From Enterobacter vonholyi (GTDB lineage Bacteria > Pseudomonadota > Gammaproteobacteria > Enterobacterales > Enterobacteriaceae), in the NCBI RefSeq assembly GCF_008364555.1, contig NZ_VTUC01000038.1, positions 248,001 through 312,000 of the forward strand: 64,000 nucleotides of DNA. Reading direction: 5' to 3'. A program made the position numbers and the translations under genes. The notes under the pieces were generated by a model. That model did no database searches and was not told where the DNA came from. It was given only the letters and a program-made list of their open reading frames with translations. Of the stretch, positions 26,826 through 35,283 are shown piece by piece. Positions within the stretch are counted from its first letter, which is position 1. Each line of letters begins with the position of its first letter.

Positions 26826-28097
26826 ATGGAAAAAATAGCTGAACTCAAACGCGCCAAGCTGCTGGCGCTGTCGCTGCTGCTGGTTGCCGCCGCGGCCTTT
26901 ATCACCACCCTGTTCCTACCGCAGACCTTCTGGGTGCGCGGCGTCAAGGCCATTGCCGAGGCGGCAATGGTCGGCGCGCTGGCTGACTGGTTTGCGGTGG
27001 TTGCGCTGTTCCGCCGGGTGCCCATTCCGTTTATCTCGCGCCATACGGCGATTATCCCGCGCAATAAAGACCGGATCGGCGACAATCTCGGCCAGTTTGT
27101 GCAGGAGAAGTTTCTGGATACCCAGTCGCTGGTGGCGTTGATCCGTCGCTATGAACCTGCGCAGATGATCGGCGCCTGGTTCAGCAAGCCCGACAACGCT
27201 CAGCGCGTCGGGCTGCACTTGATGCAGGTGATGAGCGGTTTTCTCGAACTGACCGACGACGGGCGCATTCAGCGCCTGCTCAAACGCGCTGTGCATAAGG
27301 CCATTGATAAGGTCGATTTCACTGAAACCAGCGCCGTGATGCTGGAGAGCATGACCAAAAACAACCGCCATCAGGTGCTGCTCGACGCCATCATCAATCG
27401 CCTGATTACCCTGATTCAGCGGGAGAGCACGCGGGAGTTTATCTCTGACCAGATAGTCCACTGGCTGAAGACCGAACACCCGCGCAAGGCGATGGTGCTG
27501 CCCACCGAGTGGCTGGGCGATCAGAGCGCGGAGATGGTGTCGAACGCGGTGAACACGCTGCTGGACGATATCAGCCACGACCGCACGCACCAGATCCGTC
27601 AGGCGTTCGACCGCGCCACGCTGAAGCTTATCGACAACCTGAAAAACGATCCGGAGATGGCGGCAAAAGCCGACAACATCAAGCACTACCTGAAAAACGA
27701 CGAGGCGTTTAACCGCTATCTGGGCGAGATGTGGGCCGATCTGCGCCAGTGGCTGAAGGCAGATATGCAGAGTGAAGATTCGCGCGTGAAGCAGCGCATC
27801 GCCAACGCCGGGCTGTGGTTTGGCGAAACGCTGTCTAACGACGCGAGCCTGCGGGCATCGCTGAACGAGCATCTGGAGCAGGCCGCGCACCGCCTCGCGC
27901 CGGACTTCGCGGCGTTTCTGACCCGCCACATCAGCGACACGGTGAAAAGCTGGGACGCCAAAGACATGTCACGCCAGATTGAGCTGAACATTGGCAAGGA
28001 TCTGCAGTTTATCCGCGTCAACGGAACCCTGGTGGGCGGGACGATTGGCCTGATCCTGTTTTTACTCTCGCAGCTGCCTGCCGTGCTGGGGCATTAA
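26826..28097 (+). CDS. yjiN: DUF445 family inner-membrane protein YjiN
   Basis: 423 residues, close to E. coli YjiN. It begins with a membrane helix ([20 protein letters not shown]), has a conserved region around [21 protein letters not shown], a long helical cytosolic region, and ends with a second hydrophobic helix ([18 protein letters not shown]). Function unknown. It ends in a 4-base convergent overlap with the DUF2955 gene on the other strand, so transcripts from both sides overlap. Confidence 0.9.
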   Translation: MEKIAELKRAKLLALSLLLVAAAAFITTLFLPQTFWVRGVKAIAEAAMVGALADWFAVVALFRRVPIPFISRHTAIIPRNKDRIGDNLGQFVQEKFLDTQSLVALIRRYEPAQMIGAWFSKPDNAQRVGLHLMQVMSGFLELTDDGRIQRLLKRAVHKAIDKVDFTETSAVMLESMTKNNRHQVLLDAIINRLITLIQRESTREFISDQIVHWLKTEHPRKAMVLPTEWLGDQSAEMVSNAVNTLLDDISHDRTHQIRQAFDRATLKLIDNLKNDPEMAAKADNIKHYLKNDEAFNRYLGEMWADLRQWLKADMQSEDSRVKQRIANAGLWFGETLSNDASLRASLNEHLEQAAHRLAPDFAAFLTRHISDTVKSWDAKDMSRQIELNIGKDLQFIRVNGTLVGGTIGLILFLLSQLPAVLGH

Positions 28098-29170
28098 TCC
28101 GTTTTTGGCGGCGCGATGACGTAGCGGGTCGCCTCGAAGCGGTTCAGGATCAGGTGCACCAGAAAGACCATCGTCAGCGTCGCCACCAGCGAAAAGGTGA
28201 CAGAGGTGATGCGGTACAGATCGCTGAACACCAGGTCAGTGTCGGGGTGCATGTTCTGCCCGAACATAATGCCGATGGTGGTGATGCTGGAAAAGCCCAC
28301 GCCCGCCCCCACCTTTTCCATCACGTGGAGTCGCGCGCCAAACGCCAGGCCGAGGCCAATCAGCGGCATCATCAGCAGCATATGGCTGCTGTGATCGTAG
28401 AGTATTAGCTGCACCACCAGAATGTAGAGACAGCCCAGCACCACGCCGACCACGCGCCAGATCGAGCTCATCACCGAACCTCGGTAGTGCATCGGGAACA
28501 GGATCAAAATCCCCGCCATCAGCGCCGAAAGCGAATCGCTTAAGTCGCTAATCTGAAAAACCACAAAAATCAGCGTCGCGACGGTACCGGAGAGCAGCGA
28601 CTCGTGGCGCACGCGGGCGTCGTCTTTCTCAATCAGCGGCGGCGGCTTGCGGGGCTCCACGTCCGGCAGCAGATAGTTCATCAGCGCGCTCAGGCACACC
28701 GCCATCACGCTGGCTTCGATGTTGGAGAACAAAAGCGTGTGCCAGTTGGTGGTGGGGTAGCTCATAAAGTTGAGCATCACGCTCTGGCACACCACGCCCA
28801 TTGAGCCAAACAGGAACAGCGGCCCCTTGCTCATAAAGCGAAAACGCATCACGTACAGGGCAAAGACCACCAGCGTCATGATGACCGGCCATTGCGACAG
28901 GTAGCCGATGATAATCACCATTTCGACGCAGTTGAGCGATGCGCTGAAGATAAACTGCTTTGCCACGTGGCGATTAAACACCGGTACCAGCGACAGCAGC
29001 ATGATCGGATAGACCACGAAAAACACGCCGTAGCTGGTGTTGTAAAAGCTGGAGATGCTGAGCGCAATCATCCCGGCAAAAACGATGCGCAGTGTCTGCC
29101 GGAAATCGTTTGCCGTATAGACGATGTTGCCGTGCGGGGTAAATACCCGCGCCAGGGTACTAATAGACAT
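28094..29170 (-). CDS. DUF2955 (FUSC-like) membrane protein
   Basis: 358 residues with two blocks of about five membrane helices separated by a cytosolic loop (about residues 170-200), the half-repeat layout of DUF2955/FUSC-like transporters such as aromatic-acid efflux pumps (AaeB-like). It is the last gene of a three-gene operon MarR-HlyD-DUF2955 and overlaps its adaptor gene by 11 bases. It likely forms an efflux pump for an aromatic or amphipathic compound with the adjacent HlyD-type adaptor. Substrate unknown. Confidence 0.8.
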   Translation of the reverse strand: MSISTLARVFTPHGNIVYTANDFRQTLRIVFAGMIALSISSFYNTSYGVFFVVYPIMLLSLVPVFNRHVAKQFIFSASLNCVEMVIIIGYLSQWPVIMTLVVFALYVMRFRFMSKGPLFLFGSMGVVCQSVMLNFMSYPTTNWHTLLFSNIEASVMAVCLSALMNYLLPDVEPRKPPPLIEKDDARVRHESLLSGTVATLIFVVFQISDLSDSLSALMAGILILFPMHYRGSVMSSIWRVVGVVLGCLYILVVQLILYDHSSHMLLMMPLIGLGLAFGARLHVMEKVGAGVGFSSITTIGIMFGQNMHPDTDLVFSDLYRITSVTFSLVATLTMVFLVHLILNRFEATRYVIAPPKTD

Positions 29171-30224
29171 AGTGAAGCAGGCTCACCAGGTGGATCTGCA
29201 TCCCGGAGAAAAAGCGCGCAAACGGCCCTTCGCTATTGTAGAGCTGCACGGTCGCGCGGGCGCCGGTCGGCAGATGCTTCGGCAGCGGCTCGTCCAGCGT
29301 CACGTGAATGCGCATGCGCTGGGCGTCGCGCACCCAGCGGTTGGAGGTTTCCGGCTCGGAAAGCTGGCCGTTAACGGCCTCCTGCCCCGCCAGGATCCCC
29401 GCGTCGCTGCTGGTGACGTGGGCGCGGAAAACGTGTCCCGGGAAGGCGTCAAACACCACGGCCGCATCGGTGCCCTGATGGGTATGGCGCAGGCTTTTTT
29501 CACGGAAATCGGCCACGATATCGGTCTGGTTGTTCACCAGCGCCAGCGCGGCGGAACCGGATGAGGCGTAGAAGCCAGGGCTCAGCTGCAAATTACTGAC
29601 CGTGCCGTCCGCCAGGGCATAGACCTTCGTCCAGCCGAGGTTCAGCTCAGCTTCATCCAGCGCGTTGCGGTATTTTTGCAGCGTCACGTTGCGGTGTTCT
29701 TCGCGCTCACCACGCTGGATGCGCAGGTTCCGGATGTTGGCCTGAATCGTGCTGACGGACTGCTCGCTGCTCTGCCAGGTCGTGCGAACCTTATCCAGAT
29801 CCGCCTGCGAGACGTTCTGCAGCGTGCTCAGCTTCTGGTAGCGGTCGAAGGTCACTTTGTCGTTACGCGCGGTCAGCACGGCGGTTTTCAGGCTGGCCTG
29901 CGCGGCGGCGATCTGCGCGTCCAGCTGTTCATTGGACAGGCGTGCCTGCTCGAGCGCGATTTGCGCCGCTTCCACCTTATTGCGAAACGGCGTGTCGTCG
30001 AGCTCAAACAGCAGATCGCCTTTCTTCACCTGGCTGTTGTTGTGGACATGTACCGCCGCCACGTAGCCGGAGACGCGCGGAGACACCGGCGTCACCACGC
30101 GCATTACGGTGGAGTCCGGTGTCAGCGGGATCCAGATATCCGCGACGATAAAGTAGACAAACATCAGCAGGAAAGAGGCAATACTCACCCTTACCCAGCG
30201 GGCAAACTTTTGTTCAGGGGTCAT
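29160..30224 (-). CDS. HlyD/EmrA family periplasmic adaptor subunit
   Basis: 354 residues. An N-terminal membrane anchor (VSIASFLLMFVYFIVADIWIPL) is followed by a biotinyl-lipoyl half-motif (VSPRVSGYVAAVHVHNNSQVKKGDLLFELD), a long coiled-coil hairpin (about 75-190) and beta-barrel domains including ALADGTVSNLQLSPG. This is the adaptor layout of EmrA, AaeA and YibH. Its start overlaps the stop of the MarR regulator by one base (TAATG), and its stop overlaps the DUF2955 pump gene, so all three are translated together. Confidence 0.88.
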   Translation of the reverse strand: MTPEQKFARWVRVSIASFLLMFVYFIVADIWIPLTPDSTVMRVVTPVSPRVSGYVAAVHVHNNSQVKKGDLLFELDDTPFRNKVEAAQIALEQARLSNEQLDAQIAAAQASLKTAVLTARNDKVTFDRYQKLSTLQNVSQADLDKVRTTWQSSEQSVSTIQANIRNLRIQRGEREEHRNVTLQKYRNALDEAELNLGWTKVYALADGTVSNLQLSPGFYASSGSAALALVNNQTDIVADFREKSLRHTHQGTDAAVVFDAFPGHVFRAHVTSSDAGILAGQEAVNGQLSEPETSNRWVRDAQRMRIHVTLDEPLPKHLPTGARATVQLYNSEGPFARFFSGMQIHLVSLLHYVY

Positions 30225-30694
30225 TATTTTTCGGTCTTGTTATCTTCTTCGCGGATTGTCCGCAAATTGCAGGCGATTTGATTCAACGTGGCGCTGAAAA
30301 TGTCGAGATGTTCCGGCGCGATGTTTTGCGATACGCGCGCCTGATACGTCTCAATCACCTGAGTGAGCCTTTTTAATATGGCTTTTCCCTCAGGCGTCAG
30401 CGTCAGAAGCCGGATGCGCTTGTCATAAGGCGATGTGGTGCGCAGCAGGTAACCCTGTTTTTCCAGCTGTGTCAGGGTGCGCATCAGCGGCGGCAGTTCA
30501 ATGCCCTGCACCTCCGCAAGCTCACTCATTGAGACGTTATCCCCGAGCTGATGAAGCTGCATCATCACCGTCCAGCTCGACTGGGTTAAACCGGTATCGA
30601 GAATGGCGTCGTCGATGACGGCACGCCACTGGCGCACGATCATCGCCATCCGCATGCCCATCGGCCTTCGACAGAACAGTTCTTCTTCTCTCAT
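30224..30694 (-). CDS. MarR family repressor of an efflux operon
   Basis: 156-residue MarR-type winged-helix protein (helix region MSELAEVQGIELPPLMRTLTQL, wing TTSPYDKRIRLLTL). The ATG at 30694 has GAGAGG upstream; an in-frame GTG 18 bases earlier is less likely. First gene of the operon with the HlyD adaptor and DUF2955 pump. A GATAA-CTA-TTATC inverted repeat overlaps the probable promoter, consistent with autoregulation. Ligand unknown, probably a phenolic or organic acid by analogy. Confidence 0.85.
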   Translation of the reverse strand: MREEELFCRRPMGMRMAMIVRQWRAVIDDAILDTGLTQSSWTVMMQLHQLGDNVSMSELAEVQGIELPPLMRTLTQLEKQGYLLRTTSPYDKRIRLLTLTPEGKAILKRLTQVIETYQARVSQNIAPEHLDIFSATLNQIACNLRTIREEDNKTEK

Positions 30695-30722
30695 GGGGAA
30701 ACCTCTCGTCACACGCGGTCAA

Positions 30723-30735
30723 GATAATAGTTATC
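30723..30735. promoter_or_regulatory. Inverted repeat in the MarR-HlyD-DUF2955 promoter
   Basis: GATAATAGTTATC has perfect 5-base arms around a 3-base centre, 29 bases before the regulator gene. On the minus strand a TTGATA -35-like box precedes it, so a protein bound here would cover the -10 region. Candidate MarR operator. Confidence 0.45.
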
Positions 30736-30810
30736 AGGGTAAGTATCAAGAAACGAGAGGCAAAAGCGCAGGAATTGCGAAAGGTGTTACTGGAGGCGAT
30801 GTACGCGTAG

Positions 30811-30836
30811 GCCCGGTAAGCGCAGCGCCACCGGGC
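30811..30836. repeat. REP-type palindrome
   Basis: GCCCGGT and ACCGGGC arms around a GC-rich loop, immediately after the ArsR-type gene on the minus strand and upstream of the MarR operon. Confidence 0.7.
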
Positions 30837-30840
30837 GTTT

Positions 30841-31536
30841 TTAGCGGCTAAAAAGCCTCTTTAAAGCGGCCTTCCCCGACGCCGTCACCACCACCTCCCG
30901 ATACCCCGCCACCCGCTGGATCCAGCCTTTGCTTTCCATGTGGATGAGCAGCGCAGCGCCCGCCTCACCGCCAAGATGAAACCGTCGCTCGCTCCAGTCC
31001 AGGCAGGCGCAGCAGGCCTTCCGGCGGGGATGCGCGCTTAACGGAATACCGAGCGCCAGGAACTGCTCCCGGCCATAGAGGGTCAATGCGGAACCGTCAG
31101 CCTCCAGCCAGCCTTCCGCCTGCATGAAATCATAGATCTGCACCGCCACGGCGCCTGCGAGATGGTCGTAGCAGGTCCGGGCTTCACGCATGGCTTTCGG
31201 CGCGCTGGTTTCCGGCGGGGTAATGCGGCCCCACGAAAGCCCCATCATCTGTTCCACCAGCGCCGCCACGTCGTGCCCGGCAAGACGATAATAGCGATGC
31301 CGCCCTTGCGACAGACAGATTATTAGCTGCCCTTCAACCAGCCGGGCAAGATGCCCGCTGGCGGTCGACGGGGCGACGTCTGCCGCGGCGCTCAGTTCGG
31401 TAGCGGTCCACGCCCGTCCGTCCATTAGCGCACAGAGCATCTTCACGCGCGACGGATCGGCCATGGCAGCCGCCACCGCGGCAATCGCCTTTTCCAGCAT
31501 CGCGCTGTTGTCAGGAGGTAAACTCGTCTTAAGCAT
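30841..31536 (-). CDS. ArsR-family helix-turn-helix regulator
   Basis: 231 residues; the N-terminal winged helix of the ArsR group (DPSRVKMLCALMDGRAWTATELS, VAPSTASGHLARLVEGQLI, GRHRYYRL) is followed by a ~120-residue C-terminal domain with clustered cysteines (RKACCACLDWSERR, also RTCYDHLAG). The Cys pattern suggests metal or redox sensing, but no classic ArsR CxC metal box is seen in the winged helix. Its start overlaps the ACT-domain gene by eight bases as the third gene of a mini-operon. Domain family is similar to the YgaV/ArsR type with extended C-terminus. Confidence 0.78.
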   Translation of the reverse strand: MLKTSLPPDNSAMLEKAIAAVAAAMADPSRVKMLCALMDGRAWTATELSAAADVAPSTASGHLARLVEGQLIICLSQGRHRYYRLAGHDVAALVEQMMGLSWGRITPPETSAPKAMREARTCYDHLAGAVAVQIYDFMQAEGWLEADGSALTLYGREQFLALGIPLSAHPRRKACCACLDWSERRFHLGGEAGAALLIHMESKGWIQRVAGYREVVVTASGKAALKRLFSR

Positions 31537-31906
31537 GGGCCGCCCAGGGTTCGGTGATCTCAGCGGCCAGCTTATCATCATCCGTCAGCAGAATAAGGTG
31601 ATTCGCATGGTCGCTGTACTGAGTCAGGATAGACACGCCGCGTGCCGCCAGCGCCGCCGCGATCTCGCCCAACTCGCCTGGACGCTCCTGCTTAAGCTTT
31701 CTGATCACCGGCTGTCGCACCGCCTGTACGGTAAACCCGGCGTCGAGCAACACGCGTCGCGCTTTTTCCCCGTCTTCCACCAGGAAATGGGCATGTGTAC
31801 CAAATACGCCACCGCCCTCCAGCCCCACGTCGTTGCGGCCCAGCAGCTGTCCAAACCGCGCCAGTTCACCGGGGGTATCGCGAAAAATGACATGAACGTC
31901 ATACAT
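31529..31906 (-). CDS. Small ACT-like domain protein
   Basis: 125 residues that read as two ACT-like beta-alpha-beta folds: MYDVHVIFRDTPGELARFGQLLG and RPGELGEIAAALAARGVSILTQYSDHANHLIL. Such domains bind amino acids or other small ligands. The start at 31906 is set by a GGAGG site eight bases upstream. It is sandwiched between the antibiotic-biosynthesis-monooxygenase-like gene and the ArsR regulator with 8-base overlaps on both sides, and may deliver a ligand signal to that regulator. Function inferred from fold only. Confidence 0.7.
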   Translation of the reverse strand: MYDVHVIFRDTPGELARFGQLLGRNDVGLEGGGVFGTHAHFLVEDGEKARRVLLDAGFTVQAVRQPVIRKLKQERPGELGEIAAALAARGVSILTQYSDHANHLILLTDDDKLAAEITEPWAAHA

Positions 31907-32222
31907 CGGCATGCCCTCCGGTTTCGGAACTGTATTCCCGCACCAGCTGCGCCACCCGGATGCGGTAGTACGCAAAAATCGACTCCCGCCCTTCGGCCTG
32001 CGCCGCCTGATGAAAGACGTTCTGCTTCCAGCGGCGGACGGCCTCTTCATCCCGCCACCAGGAAAGGGACAGGATTTTGCCGTCGGTGGTCAGGCTCTGA
32101 AAACGTTCGATATCAATAAAGCCGTCGATGTCCGCCAGCAGCGGCTTAAGCTCTGCGGCAAGCTGAAGATAGCGCGCCTGATGGGCAGGCGCGGCTTTAG
32201 CTTCAAAAATGACTGCGATCAT
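31899..32222 (-). CDS. Antibiotic biosynthesis monooxygenase (ABM)-like protein
   Basis: 107-residue dimeric alpha-beta barrel protein of the ABM/YgiN type (MIAVIFEAKAAPAHQARYLQLA, GFIDIERFQSL, LSLSWWRDEEAVRRWK). Members act on quinones, heme or aromatic compounds, some without cofactor. First gene of the three-gene unit with the ACT-like and ArsR proteins; the ATG at 32222 starts right at the domain. Divergent neighbours and the operon suggest a small stress- or metabolite-response unit. Confidence 0.75.
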   Translation of the reverse strand: MIAVIFEAKAAPAHQARYLQLAAELKPLLADIDGFIDIERFQSLTTDGKILSLSWWRDEEAVRRWKQNVFHQAAQAEGRESIFAYYRIRVAQLVREYSSETGGHADV

Positions 32223-32297
32223 GGGGGTCTCTCCGTGGTGATGTTGAGGAGAGCATGCGGGATGGAAAAGCACAATGCTTCGGTAAATAGCGAAGTT

Positions 32298-33713
32298 TTA
32301 GCCCACAATCGACCTCGGCTCCATAAACGCCCGAATTCCCCACTCGCCCATCTCGCGCCCCAAACCGGAGTGCTTAAACCCGCCGAACGGCGCTTTCGGT
32401 TCATGAGCCAGGGTGTTCACCAGCACGCGACCGGAAACAATCTGCTGCGCCACGCGTCGCGCGCGGTTTACATCACCACCCAGCACCATCGCGCTCAGGC
32501 CGTAGTCGGTGTCGTTGGCAATGGCGATCGCCTCCGCCTCGTCACGATAGGGGATCACGCACAGCACCGGACCGAAAATCTCGTCGCGGGCAATCGTCAT
32601 CCGGTTGTTCACGTCGGCAAACAGCGTCGGACGCACGAACCAGCCGTCCCGCGTGCCTTCCGGCCGTCCTTCACCGCCCGCCAGCAGGCGTGCCCCCTCT
32701 TCGATACCTTTACGGATATAGCCCTGCACCCTCTGCCACTGCTTTTCGCTTACCATGGGGCCGACGTCCGTCGCGCTATCGCGCGGGTCGCCGGATTTCA
32801 CCGCCGCCACGGCCTGCGCCAGCGCGGTTTCGATCTCCTCCTTGCGCGCCTGCGGCACCAGAATGCGCGTTCCGGCCACGCACGCCTGCCCGCTGTTCAT
32901 AAACCCGGCCTGGATCACCAGCGGGATCGCCTGCGCGAGATCCACATCATCCAGCAGGATCGTCGGCGATTTACCGCCTAACTCCAGCGTCACGCGCTTA
33001 AAGCTTTCCGCCGCGTTACGCAGGATCGCCTTGCCGGTATTCGTGGAGCCAGTGAACGAGATTTTCGCCACGTCCGGATGGCGGCTAAGGGTTTCGCCCA
33101 CCGTCTCGCCGCGTCCGGTGACGATATTAAATACCCCTGGCGGTAATTCAGCATCGCGCAGCGCTTCAGTGACAATCTGCGTTTGCAGGGCGCTCATTTC
33201 GCTCGGCTTGATCACCGCCGTGCAGCCCGCAGCCAGCGCGGCCGCCAGTTTGCCGCAGATAAAGCCCGCGTCGCTGTTCCACGGCGTGATAAGCCCGGCC
33301 ACCCCAAGCGGCGTCATCTGCACCGTCGCTGCACCTGCGGGGGTGACAAACTCAAACGCCTCCAGCGCCTCGATGGCCTGAGCAATCACCTCCGCCGGAT
33401 AGCTGGCCATCCACGCCGATCGCGAGGCGGGCGCGCCGTACTCTTCAATGACCGCTTCCAGCAGATCGTCGTGGCGAGCGGCCACGGCGGCGTGCATACG
33501 TTTTAGGGCTGCGATGCGTTCCTGCTTTGTGGTTTGCGACCACGCCGGAAACGCCGCTTTTGCCGCCGCAATGGCGCGCTCAGCGTCAATCTCATCCGCC
33601 AGGCGAACCTGACCCATAACCTGCGCCGTCGCCGGGTTGTACAAGTTAAAACGTTCGGTACCGTGCGGGGTAACAAACTCGCCGTTAATAAAGATCTGTT
33701 CGATGGTGTGCAT
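32298..33713 (-). CDS. Aldehyde dehydrogenase family protein
   Basis: 471-residue aldehyde dehydrogenase with catalytic Cys in NSGQACVAGTRIL and base Glu in VTLELGGKSP, cofactor segment TPWNSDAGFICGKLAA and C-terminal KAPFGGFKHSGLGREMG. Strong GAGGAGG ribosome site. Divergent from a LysR regulator across 100 bases, so it is the likely target of that regulator. The aldehyde substrate cannot be read from sequence; the shape is of the broad-specificity class (AldA/BADH-like). Confidence 0.87.
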   Translation of the reverse strand: MHTIEQIFINGEFVTPHGTERFNLYNPATAQVMGQVRLADEIDAERAIAAAKAAFPAWSQTTKQERIAALKRMHAAVAARHDDLLEAVIEEYGAPASRSAWMASYPAEVIAQAIEALEAFEFVTPAGAATVQMTPLGVAGLITPWNSDAGFICGKLAAALAAGCTAVIKPSEMSALQTQIVTEALRDAELPPGVFNIVTGRGETVGETLSRHPDVAKISFTGSTNTGKAILRNAAESFKRVTLELGGKSPTILLDDVDLAQAIPLVIQAGFMNSGQACVAGTRILVPQARKEEIETALAQAVAAVKSGDPRDSATDVGPMVSEKQWQRVQGYIRKGIEEGARLLAGGEGRPEGTRDGWFVRPTLFADVNNRMTIARDEIFGPVLCVIPYRDEAEAIAIANDTDYGLSAMVLGGDVNRARRVAQQIVSGRVLVNTLAHEPKAPFGGFKHSGLGREMGEWGIRAFMEPRSIVG

Positions 33714-33813
33714 ATAAACCTCCTCAGGCTTTGTGAGCCCAGTCTGTCACGACTTCTCCGTTGCGATAATCCACGCTATGCTGCAAGGGTTGTTTCGATT
33801 TTCAGGATAATCT

Positions 33814-34716
33814 ATGCATCGTTCAGGTCTGACAGAGCTGGAAGTAGTGATGGCGGTGGTGCGGCGCGGCAGTTTTCGCGGTGCGGCGCAGGAGCTGGGG
33901 ATGTCCGCCACGGCGGTAAGTAATGCCGTCGCCGGGCTGGAGAGCCGCCTTGAGACGCGACTTTTCAACCGCACCACCCGCAGCGTGGCCCTCACCGACG
34001 CCGGGCAACGGTACGTGGCGCGTATCGGCCCTGCCCTGCAGGAGATCCGTCTCGCCAGCGAGGAGATCCACAGCGAAACAGGGGAACCCGCCGGAACGCT
34101 ACGGCTGAACGTGCCGAACCATATCGGCACGCTTTTTCTGGACCAGCTGCTGATCGACTTCATGATCCGCTACCCGAAGATGCGCGTAGAGACCGTCAGC
34201 GAAGCGCGAATGATCGACATCGTCGCGGAAGGCTATGATGCGGGGATCCGCCTCGAAGAGTCCGTCCCGCAGGACATGATCGCCGTACCGCTGACCGGTG
34301 AGATCCGCCAGCTCGTCACCGCCACGCCGGCCTATTTCGCCCGTCACGGCATACCCGAAACGCCGGACGATCTGCTTTCACACCAGGGGATCGGCATGCG
34401 CATGGCCCACGGCGGGATCTACCGCTGGGAGCTGGCGCGTCGGGGGGAAACGTACGCCCTTGCCGTGCCGCCGCGCTTTGCGACGTCCGATCTTTTTGCC
34501 TCGATCCGCGCCGTGAAAGCAGGATTAGGGGTGGGATTTTTGCCGGAACTCTATATTCAGGACGAGCTGAAAAGCGGGGAACTGGTGAGCGTCCTGAACG
34601 ACTGGGCGCAGCCGTTTGCCGGGCTGCGCCTGTACTACCCCGGCCATCGCCACGTCCCGCCGGGACTGCGGACTCTGGTGGCGATGATCCGCGAGCGCGG
34701 AATTATTCCAGGTTAG
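33814..34716 (+). CDS. LysR family transcriptional regulator
   Basis: 300 residues; N-terminal LysR winged helix (LEVVMAVVRRGSFRGAAQELGMSATAVSNAVAGLESRL, NRTTRSVALTDAG) and C-terminal periplasmic-binding-like effector domain (residues ~90-295). Divergent from the aldehyde dehydrogenase, the usual arrangement for a LysR protein and its target. The 3' end overlaps the AhpD-like gene on the other strand by 14 bases. Effector unknown. Confidence 0.88.
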   Translation: MHRSGLTELEVVMAVVRRGSFRGAAQELGMSATAVSNAVAGLESRLETRLFNRTTRSVALTDAGQRYVARIGPALQEIRLASEEIHSETGEPAGTLRLNVPNHIGTLFLDQLLIDFMIRYPKMRVETVSEARMIDIVAEGYDAGIRLEESVPQDMIAVPLTGEIRQLVTATPAYFARHGIPETPDDLLSHQGIGMRMAHGGIYRWELARRGETYALAVPPRFATSDLFASIRAVKAGLGVGFLPELYIQDELKSGELVSVLNDWAQPFAGLRLYYPGHRHVPPGLRTLVAMIRERGIIPG

Positions 34717-35182
34717 CCTTGTTCAGCCCGTACGCCGCGTCCAGCGCGCCGGGCGCCATGCGGGAGGTGATCCCCAGACGGTTCCAGGCGTTGATCGCCA
34801 CGATGGCGAAGTTCAGCTCTGAAATCTCGACGTCCGAGAAGTGCTCCGCCACGCTGCGGTACAGTGCATCGCTTACGCCGTGAACGCCAATCTGGGTCAG
34901 CGCTTCGGTGAACGCCAGCGCCGCTTTCTCGCGGGCGCTGAACAGCGGGGACTCGCGCCAGGCCGCCAGATGGTACAGGCGCAGCTCGCGCTCGCCGGCG
35001 ATTTTGGCCTCTTTTGAGTGCATATCCAGACAGAACGTACAGCCGTTCAGCTGCGACACGCGAATGTCAATCAGGTGCTTCAGCGCCGGGTCGATGGAGG
35101 TTTTTGCCACCTCCATGCTCAGGGCAGACAGCGCGTTGGCGAGGGCAGGTGTAACTTTATGGTGGTTAACGCGAGTGCTCAT
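34703..35182 (-). CDS. Carboxymuconolactone decarboxylase / AhpD-like alkylhydroperoxidase family protein
   Basis: 159-residue all-helical CMD/AhpD-like protein with the redox motif CxxCxxxH (NGCTFCLDMHSKEA; Cys48, Cys51, His55), the typical active site of AhpD-type peroxidases. Related proteins are paired with MocR or other regulators and respond to oxidants or electrophiles. It is divergent from the MocR-type regulator across 101 bases, so likely controlled by it. The C-terminal part converges on the LysR gene. Confidence 0.85.
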   Translation of the reverse strand: MSTRVNHHKVTPALANALSALSMEVAKTSIDPALKHLIDIRVSQLNGCTFCLDMHSKEAKIAGERELRLYHLAAWRESPLFSAREKAALAFTEALTQIGVHGVSDALYRSVAEHFSDVEISELNFAIVAINAWNRLGITSRMAPGALDAAYGLNKANLE

Positions 35183-35283
35183 TGTCTTTCCTCTTTTTGT
35201 GCGGCATGTGTCATGCGATGAGGCAAATCTACGCCGTTCATGACATAGTAAAAAGATACAAAAAGCGTGAAATGAGGTAGGAC

